Positions 52,436 to 60,896 of a stretch of DNA of 64,000 nucleotides are shown piece by piece. Each line of letters opens with the position of its first letter. Position 1 is the first letter of the stretch. The stretch comes from JAMZMI01 sp963848175 (lineage in GTDB: Bacteria; Bacteroidota; Bacteroidia; Cytophagales; Cyclobacteriaceae), in NCBI GenBank assembly GCA_963848175.1, contig CAWKCO010000003.1:744001-808000 (forward strand), given 5' to 3'. The notes under the pieces are model-generated. The model was not told the DNA's origin and searched no databases. It was given only the letters and a program-made list of their open reading frames with translations. Both the position numbers and the translations under genes were made by a program.

Positions 52436-55400
52436 ATGTATTTAATCTTTGATACCGAAACCACGGGATTGCCGCGGAACAAAACCGCGCCTTTGACTGA
52501 TTTTGACAATTGGCCGAGATTGGTGCAACTGGCTTGGCAGCTTCATGATGCTCAAGGAAAGCTGATCACACAAGGCAACCATATAGTGAAGCCCGATGGC
52601 TTTACCATTCCCTTCAACGCAGAGAAAATTCACGGAATTTCCACGGATCGTGCGCTGGAAGTGGGAGAAGACCTTACAGAGGTTTTGGCCAAATTCACCG
52701 CCGATGTACAGAAGGCACAGGTGCTGGTTGGTCACAATATTGAGTTTGATAATAAAATAATAGGAGCGGAATACCTGCGCACAGGATCAGAAAACCTGCT
52801 TGAAGGGTATCCGAATATTGATACGGGTCTGGCCACCAAGGAGTGGTGCGATCTGCAAAGGTGGAGTAGGAGGACGGGTGAAAATGCCTAAACTCGTCGA
52901 GCTGTACGAGAAGCTTTTCGGTGCACCATTCGAAGATGCTCACGATGCAGCTTATGACGTAGATGCCACTTCCAAGGCATTCTTCGAATGCTTGAAACGA
53001 TCAGTAATCAAGCCATTCAACGATACTAGCCCCACAGCGATAGTTTATGAAGCTCCCGATCTTTCGGAAGCCAATTTTGCTTGGATCAGAAAGCAGTCCT
53101 CGGGAAAGAAGCGCACGGTCTCGGGCAGCATAGAAGACATCAAAGGCCCCTATTGCCATTTGCATGTGCATTCACAATGTTCGGTATTGCAAGCCACACC
53201 CAATGTGGAATCCATTGTAGCCAAAGCTAAAGCGTTGGAAATGCCAGCGGTGGCATTGACGGATTTGGGCAACATGTTTGGGGCTTTCAAATTTGTGCGT
53301 GCAGCACTCAAGTCTGGCATCAAGCCCATTGTGGGTTGTGAGTTTTTTGTGGCAGAAGAGCGAAAGACACTTAAGTTCACAAAAGACAATCCCGATAGAA
53401 GGTTTCAGCAGGTACTTATTGCGAAGAATAAAAAGGGTTATGAAAACCTCATCAAGTTGTCTTCTTTGGCCTATATCGAAGGTAACTATGGTTTATATCC
53501 ACGTATTGATAAAGAATTAATTCAGAAACATTCTGAAGGTCTGATCGCGCTCAGCGGTGGACTTTATGGAGAAATTCCTCATTTGGTTTTGAACGTAGGG
53601 GAGACGCAAGCGGAAGAGGCACTACAGTGGTGGTTGGAGGTTTTTGGTGATGATTTTTACCTAGAAATAAACCGACACGGTTTGGATGAAGAAAATCACC
53701 TGAACGAGGTTTTGCTAAGCATGGCGGATGAGTTCAATGTGAAAGTAGTGGCTGCCAATGAGCTTTTCTATTTGGATAAAGCAGATTCGCAGGCTCATGA
53801 TGTTCTTTTGTGCGTAAAGGAAAACGAAAAGCAAAGTACGCCAATCGGTCGCGGCAGGGGATTTCGCCCAGGTCTGAAAAATGCGGAGTACTATTTCAAG
53901 GGACAGGATGAAATGAAAAAGGCCTTTTTGGATCTTCCAGAAGCCATAGAAAACATTTCAGAAATTCTTGATAAGGTCGAAGAGTACAAGCTGGAGCGCG
54001 AGGTGCTTCTTCCTAAGTTTGACATCCCAGAGCAGTTTGTTGACCCGAAAGATGCCGAAGATGGTGGGGTAAGAGGGGAGAACGCTTACCTGCGCCACCT
54101 CACATACGAAGGTGCCAAGAAGCGCTATCCTGAAATCACCGATGAGATTCGCGAGCGGCTAGACTTTGAGTTGAAAACAATTGAAAACACGGGATATCCT
54201 GGTTACTTTTTGATCGTACAGGATTTCACTTCTGAGGCTCGACGAATGGGCGTTTCCGTTGGGCCAGGTCGTGGGTCGGCAGCAGGTTCAGTTGTTGCAT
54301 ATTGTACATGGATTACCAATGTAGATCCCATCGCTTACGATCTCCTTTTTGAGCGTTTCTTGAATCCGGATAGGGTGTCGCTTCCCGATATTGATATCGA
54401 CTTTGACAATGAAGGTCGTGGGCGAGTGATTGACTATGTGGTAAAGAAATATGGCCACACGCAGGTAGCTCAGATCATCACTTACGGAACCATGGCGCCC
54501 AAATCGGCCATACGAGATGCTGCCAGAGTAATGGAGCTTTCGCTCTCTGAGGCAGACGGAATTGCGAAGCTCATACCAGAAACACCGGGCGTTAAATTTG
54601 CAAAGGTTTTCAAAGAAGTGCCCGAGTTGGATGCCCTGCGCAGAGGCAAAGACTTGCCTTCTCAGGTGCTCAACCAAGCGGTGATTCTGGAAGGGTCTCT
54701 ACGAAATACTGGCGTTCACGCTTGTGGAGTGATCATTACGCCGAGTGATATGACCAATTTCGTGCCTTTGGCCAGAGCCAAAGATTCGGAATTGCTCGTT
54801 ACCCAATTTGACAACAGTGTGGTAGAGTCTGCAGGAATGCTGAAAATGGACTTCCTAGGGCTTAGAACCCTTTCCATTATCAAGACAGCCATCGAGAATG
54901 TCCAGAAGCGCCACGGTATCCTCATAGATATAGATGAAATCCCGCTAGACGATCCGAAGACTTACGAGCTTTATCAAAAAGGCGAGACCAACGGTACATT
55001 TCAGTTTGAGTCGCCCGGTATGCAAAAGCATTTGCGTGCGCTCAAGCCCGATAAGCTAGAAGATTTGATTGCCATGAACGCCCTCTATCGTCCAGGGCCG
55101 ATGGAGTATATTCCTGATTTTATCGACCGGAAGCATGGCCGCAAGCCTATCGTCTATGATTTGGACGATATGGAAGAGTATCTGGCCGAGACCTACGGTA
55201 TCACGGTCTATCAAGAGCAAGTAATGCTTCTTTCGCAAAAGCTCGCAGGTTTTACCAAAGGTGAGGCCGATGTTTTGCGAAAGGCCATGGGTAAAAAGCA
55301 AAAGGACGTACTCGACAAGATGAAGCCCAAGTTTGTGGAGCAGGCACAGCAACAAGGCCATGCCGCCGACAAACTAGAGAAGATATGGAAGGATTGGGAA

Positions 55401-56669
55401 GCCTTTGCAGCTTACGCCTTCAACAAGTCTCACAGTACCTGTTATTCTGTGGTTGCCTATCAGACAGGTTACCTCAAGGCCAACTACCCGGCCGAATACA
55501 TGGCCTCCGTGCTCACTCATAACCAGAGTAACATTGAGAAAGTGAGCTTTTTTATGGAAGAATGCCGTACCCAAGGCATCAAAGTACTAGGCCCACACGT
55601 CAATGAATCGGGACTCAATTTTGAGGTGAACCAGATCGGAGAGATTCGCTTTGGTATGGGTGCGATCAAGGGTACTGGCGAATCGGCTATTTTGGCGATC
55701 ATCGATGAGCGCAAAGAAAACGGCCACTTCAAAGATATTTTCGATTTTGCCACACGTGTCAACCTTCGCTCTGTCAACAAAAAATCGTTTGAGAGTTTGG
55801 CTAAGGCAGGAGGGTTCGATTGCTTTCCCGAATTTCACCGCAGACAATACGTCGATCCTGATGAAGATGGCACTTCCGTAATCGAAAAGTCCATCCGCTA
55901 TGCCAACAAAATGCAGCAGGAAGAGGACAGTGCGCAAGTGTCGCTTTTCGGTGGGGGAGGCTCCTCTGGTGATGTGACCATGCGACCAAAAGTCGGCCGT
56001 ATTGAACCTTATGGCGATATCGAAAAGCTCAATATCGAGCGCGAAATGGTCGGACTGTACATCACAGGACATCCGCTCGACCAATTCAAATTTGAGATGC
56101 AGTACCTCACCAACGCCAACCTGAGCGACCTCAAAGAACTCGAAAAACTCAAAGGAAGAGAAGTAAAACTCGGCGGGGTGATCAGCAGTGTGCAGCACCG
56201 AATGACCAAAAAAGGCAAGCCCTTCGGCCAGCTCACTCTCGAAGACTACAACGACAACCACAGTTTTTTCCTCTTTTCGCAGGACTATATCAACTTCAAA
56301 CCCTTCCTCGAAACAGGCTGGTTCATCTACCTTACAGGCATGGTGCAAAACCGCTGGAACGGCGAAGAACTCGAACTAAAAATCTTGCAAATGCAGCCGC
56401 TCGACGAGATTCGGGACAAAATGACCAAAGGGCTGGAAGTACAAATGCGCCTCAGCGACGTGCGCCTCGACCTCATCGACGAGATCGAATCGTACGGCAA
56501 AAAGTACCCTGGCAACAACGTCATGAAACTCAGCATCGTGTCGTCCTTCGAAGACCGCCTCATCAACCTCGACATGCTCAGCCGCAAAGTCTCCATCAAC
56601 ATGAGCGACGGACTACTCAAGGAACTAGACGCCAACGAAGATTTGAAATACAAAGTCTTACTCGCCTAG
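52436..56669 (+). CDS. dnaE: DNA polymerase III alpha subunit with fused N-terminal proofreading exonuclease (one frameshift)
   Basis: About 1,410 residues. The N-terminal DnaQ-like exonuclease carries ExoI 'DTETTGLP', ExoII 'HNIEFD' and ExoIII 'HDAAYDVDAT'. A PHP domain ('CHLHVHSQCSVLQ', 'LTDLGNMFGAFKF') follows, then the Pol III palm with 'GPGRGSAAGSVVAYC' and the catalytic 'PDIDIDFDNEGRGRV', the helix-hairpin-helix-type 'YQEQVMLLSQKLAGF' region, and an OB fold ('KLGGVISSVQHRMTKKGKPF'). The frame breaks near 52857-52859: one extra A in 'gcaaagg' separates 'EWCDLQ' from 'GGVGGRVKMPKL', which together match the usual linker to ExoIII. Fused exonuclease-DnaE is known in this phylum. The His expected in the PHP 'TDHGN' motif is Leu, so proofreading probably rests on the fused exonuclease. 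An essential replication enzyme is unlikely to be truly broken. Confidence 0.93.
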
Positions 56670-56984
56670 CGGTGGAGTGTTTTGTTTTTTTGGAGAGAAC
56701 GAGTGTCGCTTTGCTGATAGAGTGCTCTGGCTGTCTGGAGTATCTTTTTCCTCGTGCGTTTATCTCAGGCTTGTGGGCTTTGGGCTGCACCTGAAAATGG
56801 AAAGTTAACTCCTGTTCAACAAGGAAAAAGGATACTCCTGCCCATCCAGTCTATTTTGCGAGTTTTGAGCCATCGTTGGTGTTTTGAGCCGTTGTTATTA
56901 CCAACAATCCATCTTTGCCATCGTTGGTGTTATCACCAACGAGCGTTACCTATTATTGATGTTCCCACCAACAGCATAGGGGGT
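56670..56984. other. Gene-free stretch with short direct and inverted repeats
   Basis: No convincing gene in this gap. It holds two copies of GCCATCGTTGGTGTT (56869-56883 and 56917-56931, 48 bases apart). The second forms an 8-bp palindromic hairpin, CGTTGGTG...CACCAACG (56922-56941). A weaker inverted repeat lies at about 56891-56905 (GTTG...CAAC), and another CCACCAAC follows at about 56966. The pattern resembles a small intergenic palindromic repeat family; its function is unknown. Confidence 0.5.
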
Positions 56985-57024
56985 GAAAAAAAGCGCCAAC
57001 GAGGTTTGTAACCTCATTGGCGCT
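56985..57024 (-). terminator. Intrinsic terminator for the DUF3127 gene
   Basis: On the minus strand, AGCGCCAATGAGG and CCTCGTTGGCGCT pair over 13 bp (one G-T pair) around a 7-base loop and run directly into a T tract (complement of the A run at 56986-56992). It lies about 70 bases after the DUF3127 stop. Confidence 0.85.
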
Positions 57025-57095
57025 AGTATCATAATAAGGTTTCAGCCTTCCTAATACTTCCTAAGAGCCCAATTACCTAAAAGCTATTTGCCCAA

Positions 57096-57482
57096 TTAAA
57101 ACGGCAAATCATCACCATCAGAATCCCCAGAGCTTGCCCATTGGTCTTCTACTGCTGGTGGAGGAGGCGTATCAGGAGATCCGCTTGGCGCAGGAGCTGA
57201 GCTACCTTTTTTCTCTAGTTTCCACGCTTGTAGGCTGTTGAAATATTGTGTTTCCCCTTTAGGGTTGGTCCATTTTCTTCCTTTCAAGTTGAAAGAGATA
57301 TTCATCATGTCGCCTTGTTGAAAATGATCCAACTGAACACAGTTTGCTTGAATCAATTCAAACTTGATTACCTCAGGGTATTGAGGGTTTTCGGCATATT
57401 CTATTACAAACTCACGCTTCTTAAATGAGTCGGTTATGTTCTGGGTGTCAAATTTCTCAATCAGCTTTCCTTCAATATTCAT
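57096..57482 (-). CDS. DUF3127 protein with an SSB-like acidic tail
   Basis: 128 residues. Residues 1-90 match DUF3127, a small beta-rich (OB-like) domain found in Bacteroidota: 'NIEGKLIEKFDTQNITDSF', 'KREFVIEY', 'FELIQANCVQLDHF', 'GDMMNISFNLKGRKW' and 'YFNSLQAWKLEK'. After a Pro/Ser-rich linker the protein ends in 'SDGDDLPF', very like the DDDIPF/DDLPF tip by which single-stranded-DNA-binding proteins recruit repair and replication partners. This suggests a DNA-binding or SSB-like accessory role. It is transcribed away from a divergent small membrane gene, has its own terminator, and faces dnaE tail to tail. Confidence 0.8.
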   Translation of the reverse strand: MNIEGKLIEKFDTQNITDSFKKREFVIEYAENPQYPEVIKFELIQANCVQLDHFQQGDMMNISFNLKGRKWTNPKGETQYFNSLQAWKLEKKGSSAPAPSGSPDTPPPPAVEDQWASSGDSDGDDLPF

Positions 57483-57536
57483 ATTTTCGTCTTCTTAAAT
57501 AAACTATTAGACAAATTAAGAGTTCTCTCTAGTCAT

Positions 57537-57686
57537 ATGAAAAGGTCAAAGAAGATATTTTTAGTTATCGCCATCATTTTTATCCTCATCATGGTTTTTA
57601 TAAGTTTTGATATCAGTCGTCGCACTACTTGGCCAGGAGCCAAAAAGAACCTCGAAGAACGAATAGAGGAACGCATCAACGAATAA
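57537..57686 (+). CDS. Small single-pass membrane protein, 49 residues
   Basis: ATG 57537 to TAA 57686. A basic start (MKRSKK) leads into one membrane helix (about 7-23, 'IFLVIAIIFILIMVFIS'), then 'FDISRRTTWPGAKKNLEERIEERINE', whose charged end is helical. The layout (basic, hydrophobic, amphipathic tail) is that of a genuine small membrane protein, N-terminus inside. It starts 54 bases from the divergent DUF3127 start and lies 57 bases before the next lipoprotein gene. Function unknown. Confidence 0.6.
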   Translation: MKRSKKIFLVIAIIFILIMVFISFDISRRTTWPGAKKNLEERIEERINE

Positions 57687-57743
57687 CAAAAGATGTTTAT
57701 CTTGAACTTAAAGAGCTAAATAAAACGCACAAAAAAAGTATTT

Positions 57744-58538
57744 ATGAAGTATTTACCTTTCACCGCAATCCTTACATCCACCATATTATTTATTTCTTGC
57801 CTAAGTGAAAAAGAAGTGAATCCTGGTTGCATCAATAACGACCTAACGCTTCAACTCGATACGGCTATTAATCCTACTTGCACCGTTGCTGGTAGTATCA
57901 AGCTGATTGCTACAGGAGGTTCGGGTAGCTTAAGTTTTAAAATAGATGGTTCCGGCAGCCAGTCTAGTTCCTTGTTTGAAGGTGTTTCTGCGGGTACATA
58001 CAGCATGAGCGTTCATGATAAAAATGGGTGCTCAGCCAGTCTTGCGGTATCATTGGATATACCAGATGGAGGCATGGTTACTTCCATTGTTTCGTCTTCT
58101 TCTGCTGGATGCGGAACTTCACAAGGTGCTGTAGAAGTGAGCGTAACTGGTGGAGCGGGTGGATATAAGTTCAAGCTCAATGAAGATGGAGCTCAGCAGG
58201 GGAGTGGTGCTTTCGAAAACCTGGCCGCTGGAAAGTATCGTATCTTCGTGACAGATTCGGAGAGCTGCGTTACCTCTATTGATCATCTGGTCACCTCTGG
58301 AATCAGTCTTAAAGATGACATTATGCCCATTATTAATGCCAATTGTGCTGTTTCTGGTTGCCATAAAGATAGTCAGACACCATTGTTCACCAGTGAGGCC
58401 AACGTTTTGGCGAATGCCAGTCGCATCAAATCACAAACGGGATCAGGTTCAATGCCCCCAAGTACAGAGCCAGATCTTACAGCAGCTCAAATTGCTCAAA
58501 TTGCATGCTGGGCAGATGACGTAGCAGCAGCGAAGTAA
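57744..58538 (+). CDS. Lipoprotein with two SprB-like repeats and a cytochrome-like CX4CH domain
   Basis: 264 residues. The signal 'YLPFTAILTSTILFISC' has the lipid-attachment Cys at about residue 19. Two SprB-type repeats follow (about 30-110 and 111-185): 'PTCTVAGSIKLIATGGSGSLSFKIDG...L..GVSAGTYSMSVHDKNGC' and 'GCGTSQGAVEVSVTGGAGGYKFKL...NLAAGKYRIFVTDSESC'. The C-terminal domain begins 'DDIMPIINANCAVSGCHKD', contains 'GSMPPS' and ends 'QIAQIACWADDVA'. This is the layout of small c-type-cytochrome-like domains of Bacteroidota lipoproteins, with a CX4CH rather than CX2CH heme site and a distal Met. It is probably anchored in the outer membrane or at the surface. Redox activity is inferred, not shown. 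Confidence 0.72.
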   Translation: MKYLPFTAILTSTILFISCLSEKEVNPGCINNDLTLQLDTAINPTCTVAGSIKLIATGGSGSLSFKIDGSGSQSSSLFEGVSAGTYSMSVHDKNGCSASLAVSLDIPDGGMVTSIVSSSSAGCGTSQGAVEVSVTGGAGGYKFKLNEDGAQQGSGAFENLAAGKYRIFVTDSESCVTSIDHLVTSGISLKDDIMPIINANCAVSGCHKDSQTPLFTSEANVLANASRIKSQTGSGSMPPSTEPDLTAAQIAQIACWADDVAAAK

Positions 58539-58819
58539 TTATAATGAGGCTCTTGGGGTTAGATAAATGTTTCTATCCGGAGCGCTGTACTTTGACAAGA
58601 AAACGGAAGAGCTGAGCACAGAGGCAATAGTTCTGAGCCATTTCAACTCCTTTGGTAAAAGTATTCATTGTGCGGAAGTTCTTGAACGAGATCATACTAA
58701 TTGCACTTCATAGCGTATGTAGGTAAGATAGGGGTTTAAATATAATTTTCTCGATTAGCTTTGGTCTGGCGAAAATTCGAATTTCGCACAAGTTTTTTAA
58801 TCTTAGCACACGATAAAAA

Positions 58820-59152
58820 ATGAAAGCAACAATTACTTCTATCGAATTAAAGGGTCCTCTTAAGTTTTTTGCGCTATCTTCTAAAGCATTAGGAATTATC
58901 AGACAACTGAAAGCAACAAATTGTAAAGAATTTAAGAAAAAAGGTGTTTGGACAAAACACTATACTATGACCTTATGGAATAATGAAGCTGAACTAAGAG
59001 AATTCGCCAAAAGTGGGGCTCATTTAGAAGCCATGAAGGTAAGTAGTCAAATTGCGAAGGAGATTAAGACAATAACTATTGACACAACAACACTTCCAAA
59101 TTGGGATGAAGCAATGAAATTGTTAGAGAATGGAAAAGTATTCAAATATTAA
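58820..59152 (+). CDS. DUF3291 / monooxygenase-like small protein
   Basis: 110 residues, soluble. The core 'GPLKFFALSSKALGIIRQL...CKEFKKKGVWTKHYTMTLWNNEAELREFAKSGAHLEAMK' follows the dimeric alpha-beta barrel pattern of DUF3291 and antibiotic-biosynthesis-monooxygenase relatives, in which 'TLW.....L..F..SGAH..AM' is characteristic. The enzymatic role is unknown. It stands alone, with about 280 bases upstream and about 340 bases downstream free of recognisable genes. Confidence 0.65.
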   Translation: MKATITSIELKGPLKFFALSSKALGIIRQLKATNCKEFKKKGVWTKHYTMTLWNNEAELREFAKSGAHLEAMKVSSQIAKEIKTITIDTTTLPNWDEAMKLLENGKVFKY

Positions 59153-59488
59153 ATCTGCTGTGAATAAGACGGTATTGCATTTAATCTCATAACCCACTGC
59201 TTAACACCCAGGTCACGTCCTGAAATAAGTAAACACAGCCTGTGAAACTGCCGCTTTGAGCCGTTATTAGTTTCAGGCAATTTGACTAGTTTATTGTTGT
59301 TTCATAGCTGGAACGACAGCTTTTTTACGAAACCGTAAAACATTCCAGCCTACCTTTCTTTACCAAAATTGAAAAAAAATCAAAACCCATTTCACTACAG
59401 TCGTATAAAGGAAGAAGACCCGCAAGTATCGCTTTATTGGGCTATCAACATGAGTTGGCCGCAAAAACAGGTTTATTAAAGAGTCAAT
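59153..59488. other. Gene-free stretch before the split trkH
   Basis: No gene recognised. It contains one nested hairpin (59308-59348): an outer CTGGAA/TTCCAG pairing and an inner perfect TTTTACG/CGTAAAA stem with a 4-base loop. This could be a structured leader or terminator, or the end of an old mobile element. Confidence 0.35.
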
Positions 59489-59664
59489 ATGAAAGAATTA
59501 CCTTCCTATTTAGGACGGCTACTAGAGCTAATATCTCGTATTTCACCTATTCCTCTTGCCATCACCTTCATATGTTTAGGGATTTCTGTTGTGAAAAATG
59601 AGGGTCTGTGGCAGGCCTATCTTATTTCAATTATAGTTTGGGGTGTGCTGTCTGGAATTGCTAC
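59489..59664 (+). pseudogene. trkH/ktrB 5' fragment, cut by the IS3 element
   Basis: The reading frame from ATG 59489 encodes 'LGRLLELISRISPIPLAIT' and two membrane helices ending 'IIVWGVLSGIATKN', the pattern of the extra N-terminal helix pair (D0) of TrkH/KtrB potassium channels. It then runs into the insertion element and stops at 59684-59686. The remainder of the channel resumes on the other side of the element at about 60.9 kb on the same strand. Confidence 0.7.
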
Positions 59665-59682
59665 AAAAAACTGGACATTATA

Positions 59683-60540
59683 TTAAGCGCATTTTGAATA
59701 ATTGATTTTACTGTATTCGTTTGGGGTTTTATATCCTAGATACGAGTGTTTTCTTTGTCGATTATACCATATTTCGATAAACTCAAAAACCTCTGTTTTG
59801 GCTTGAAGAATACTGATATACTTGCTGTGATTGACCATTTCTGATTTCAGTATTTTAAAGTAATTCTCTGCTACTGCATTATCCCAACAATTCCCTTTCC
59901 TACTCATAGATTGTAAAACGGGGTGTTTTTTGAGTTCGACTCTGAAAGCATGAGAAGCAAATTGTACGCCTCTGTCTGAGTGAAAAATTAGTAGTTGTGT
60001 GATCGGTCTATTGAGAACGGCCATTCTCCATGCAGCCAGTACAGTTGCTTCTGTGGTCATATCTGTGCTTAGTGCCCATCCTACAATCTTTCTGTCGAAT
60101 AAATCCATAATGATAGTTAGATAAAGCCACCCCTGTTCAGTATGTATATAAGTTATATCAGAAACCCATTTTTCTGCTGGTCTTCTAGCAGTGAAATTTC
60201 TATTCAAGTGATTCTCTGCAATAGGAAAGTTGTGTGAAGAATCTGTGGTGTTCACTCGAAACTTCTTACTTACGATGCTTCTAATACCATTACAGCGCAT
60301 AATTCTAGCAACACGTTGACGAGATACTTTCCAACCATTTGACACTAGACTATCGGTTATCTTAGGGCTACCATATCGATTTTTACTTTCTTTATACACC
60401 CTCTTGATTTGCTCTGCAATTTTCTTATTCTCAATCAACCTTGCAGAAGGCTTTCTCCTTTGAAAATCATAATATCCACTTCTGCTTACGGTCAAGACTT
60501 TGCACATCCTCTCAACACCAAATTCTAAGTGATAATCCAT
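59683..60540 (-). CDS. IS3-family transposase OrfB (DDE integrase core)
   Basis: 285 residues. An N-terminal HTH_21-like part ('KRVYKESKNRYGSPKITDSL', 'VSRQRVARIM') is followed by the rve integrase core 'WVSDITYIHTEQGWLYL', 'IFHSDRGVQFAS' and 'DNAVAENYFKILKSE'. The second Asp and the Glu are separated by exactly 35 residues, the DD(35)E spacing. The C terminus 'WYNRQRKHSYLGYKTPNEY' is typical. The ATG overlaps the orfA stop by one base (TAATG). All catalytic residues are present, so the element may be active. In most IS3 elements the active enzyme is an OrfA-OrfB frameshift fusion. Confidence 0.92.
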   Translation of the reverse strand: MDYHLEFGVERMCKVLTVSRSGYYDFQRRKPSARLIENKKIAEQIKRVYKESKNRYGSPKITDSLVSNGWKVSRQRVARIMRCNGIRSIVSKKFRVNTTDSSHNFPIAENHLNRNFTARRPAEKWVSDITYIHTEQGWLYLTIIMDLFDRKIVGWALSTDMTTEATVLAAWRMAVLNRPITQLLIFHSDRGVQFASHAFRVELKKHPVLQSMSRKGNCWDNAVAENYFKILKSEMVNHSKYISILQAKTEVFEFIEIWYNRQRKHSYLGYKTPNEYSKINYSKCA

Positions 60541-60854
60541 TATGAATTTGTAGATTTGGTGTCTCCCCTGGAGAAGATGCCTACAGCCTTTTTTAGAATA
60601 TCACGCTCCAATTGAGCTTCTCTTAGCTCTTTCTTTAACTGCAAGTTTTCTCTTTGCACATCGGTAAGATTTGCATTTCCATGCCCCGAAAAGCTACCTT
60701 CTTTTGTCTCTTCGTATTCCCTTTTCCACCGTCTGATCAGTTCGGTTCTGACACCTAGTTCTTCTGCAACCTCTTTAGACGGTTTTCCTGTTAAACAGAG
60801 ATTAACTGCCATCATTTTAAATTCCTTATCAAAGGATCTTCTTTCTCTTTTCAT
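60540..60854 (-). CDS. IS3-family transposase OrfA (helix-turn-helix)
   Basis: 104 residues. The N-terminal helix-turn-helix 'SFDKEFKMMAVNLCLTGK...VAEELGVRTELIRRWKREYE' recognises the element ends. A leucine-zipper-like coiled coil follows ('LQLKKELREAQLERDILKKA'), as used for OrfA/OrfAB multimerisation. The length is normal for the family. Confidence 0.9.
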   Translation of the reverse strand: MKRERRSFDKEFKMMAVNLCLTGKPSKEVAEELGVRTELIRRWKREYEETKEGSFSGHGNANLTDVQRENLQLKKELREAQLERDILKKAVGIFSRGDTKSTNS

Positions 60855-60896
60855 AGATAGTAAATTTAGCTTTACGAGCTTAACTTACTGTCCAGT

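Larger units (their letters stand above)
59670..60896 (-). mobile_element. IS3-family insertion sequence inserted in trkH
   Basis: About 1.23 kb. The ends are imperfect inverted repeats: ACTGGACAttatATTAAGC on the left, and the complement of the right end reads ACTGGACAgtaaGTTAAGC. It contains two overlapping transposase frames, orfA and orfB. The flanks share CAAA (59664-59667 and 60897-60900), a possible target duplication, but the left copy is followed by extra A residues, so the exact edge is uncertain by about 2 bases. Confidence 0.85.

Noticed and set aside
55587..56348. A 253-codon open frame on the minus strand inside dnaE
   Set aside because: It lies antisense to the conserved C-terminal part of dnaE, has low-complexity Phe/Val/Glu composition and no recognisable domain; it is a codon-bias shadow.
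56754..57011. An 85-codon plus-strand ORF
   Set aside because: It runs through the palindromic repeats and the DUF3127 terminator hairpin, and its Trp/Cys/His-rich sequence simply reflects those repeats.
59489..59686. A complete 65-residue membrane protein
   Set aside because: Its last codons lie in the IS3 element and its helices match the N terminus of the channel resumed after the element, so it is a gene fragment.
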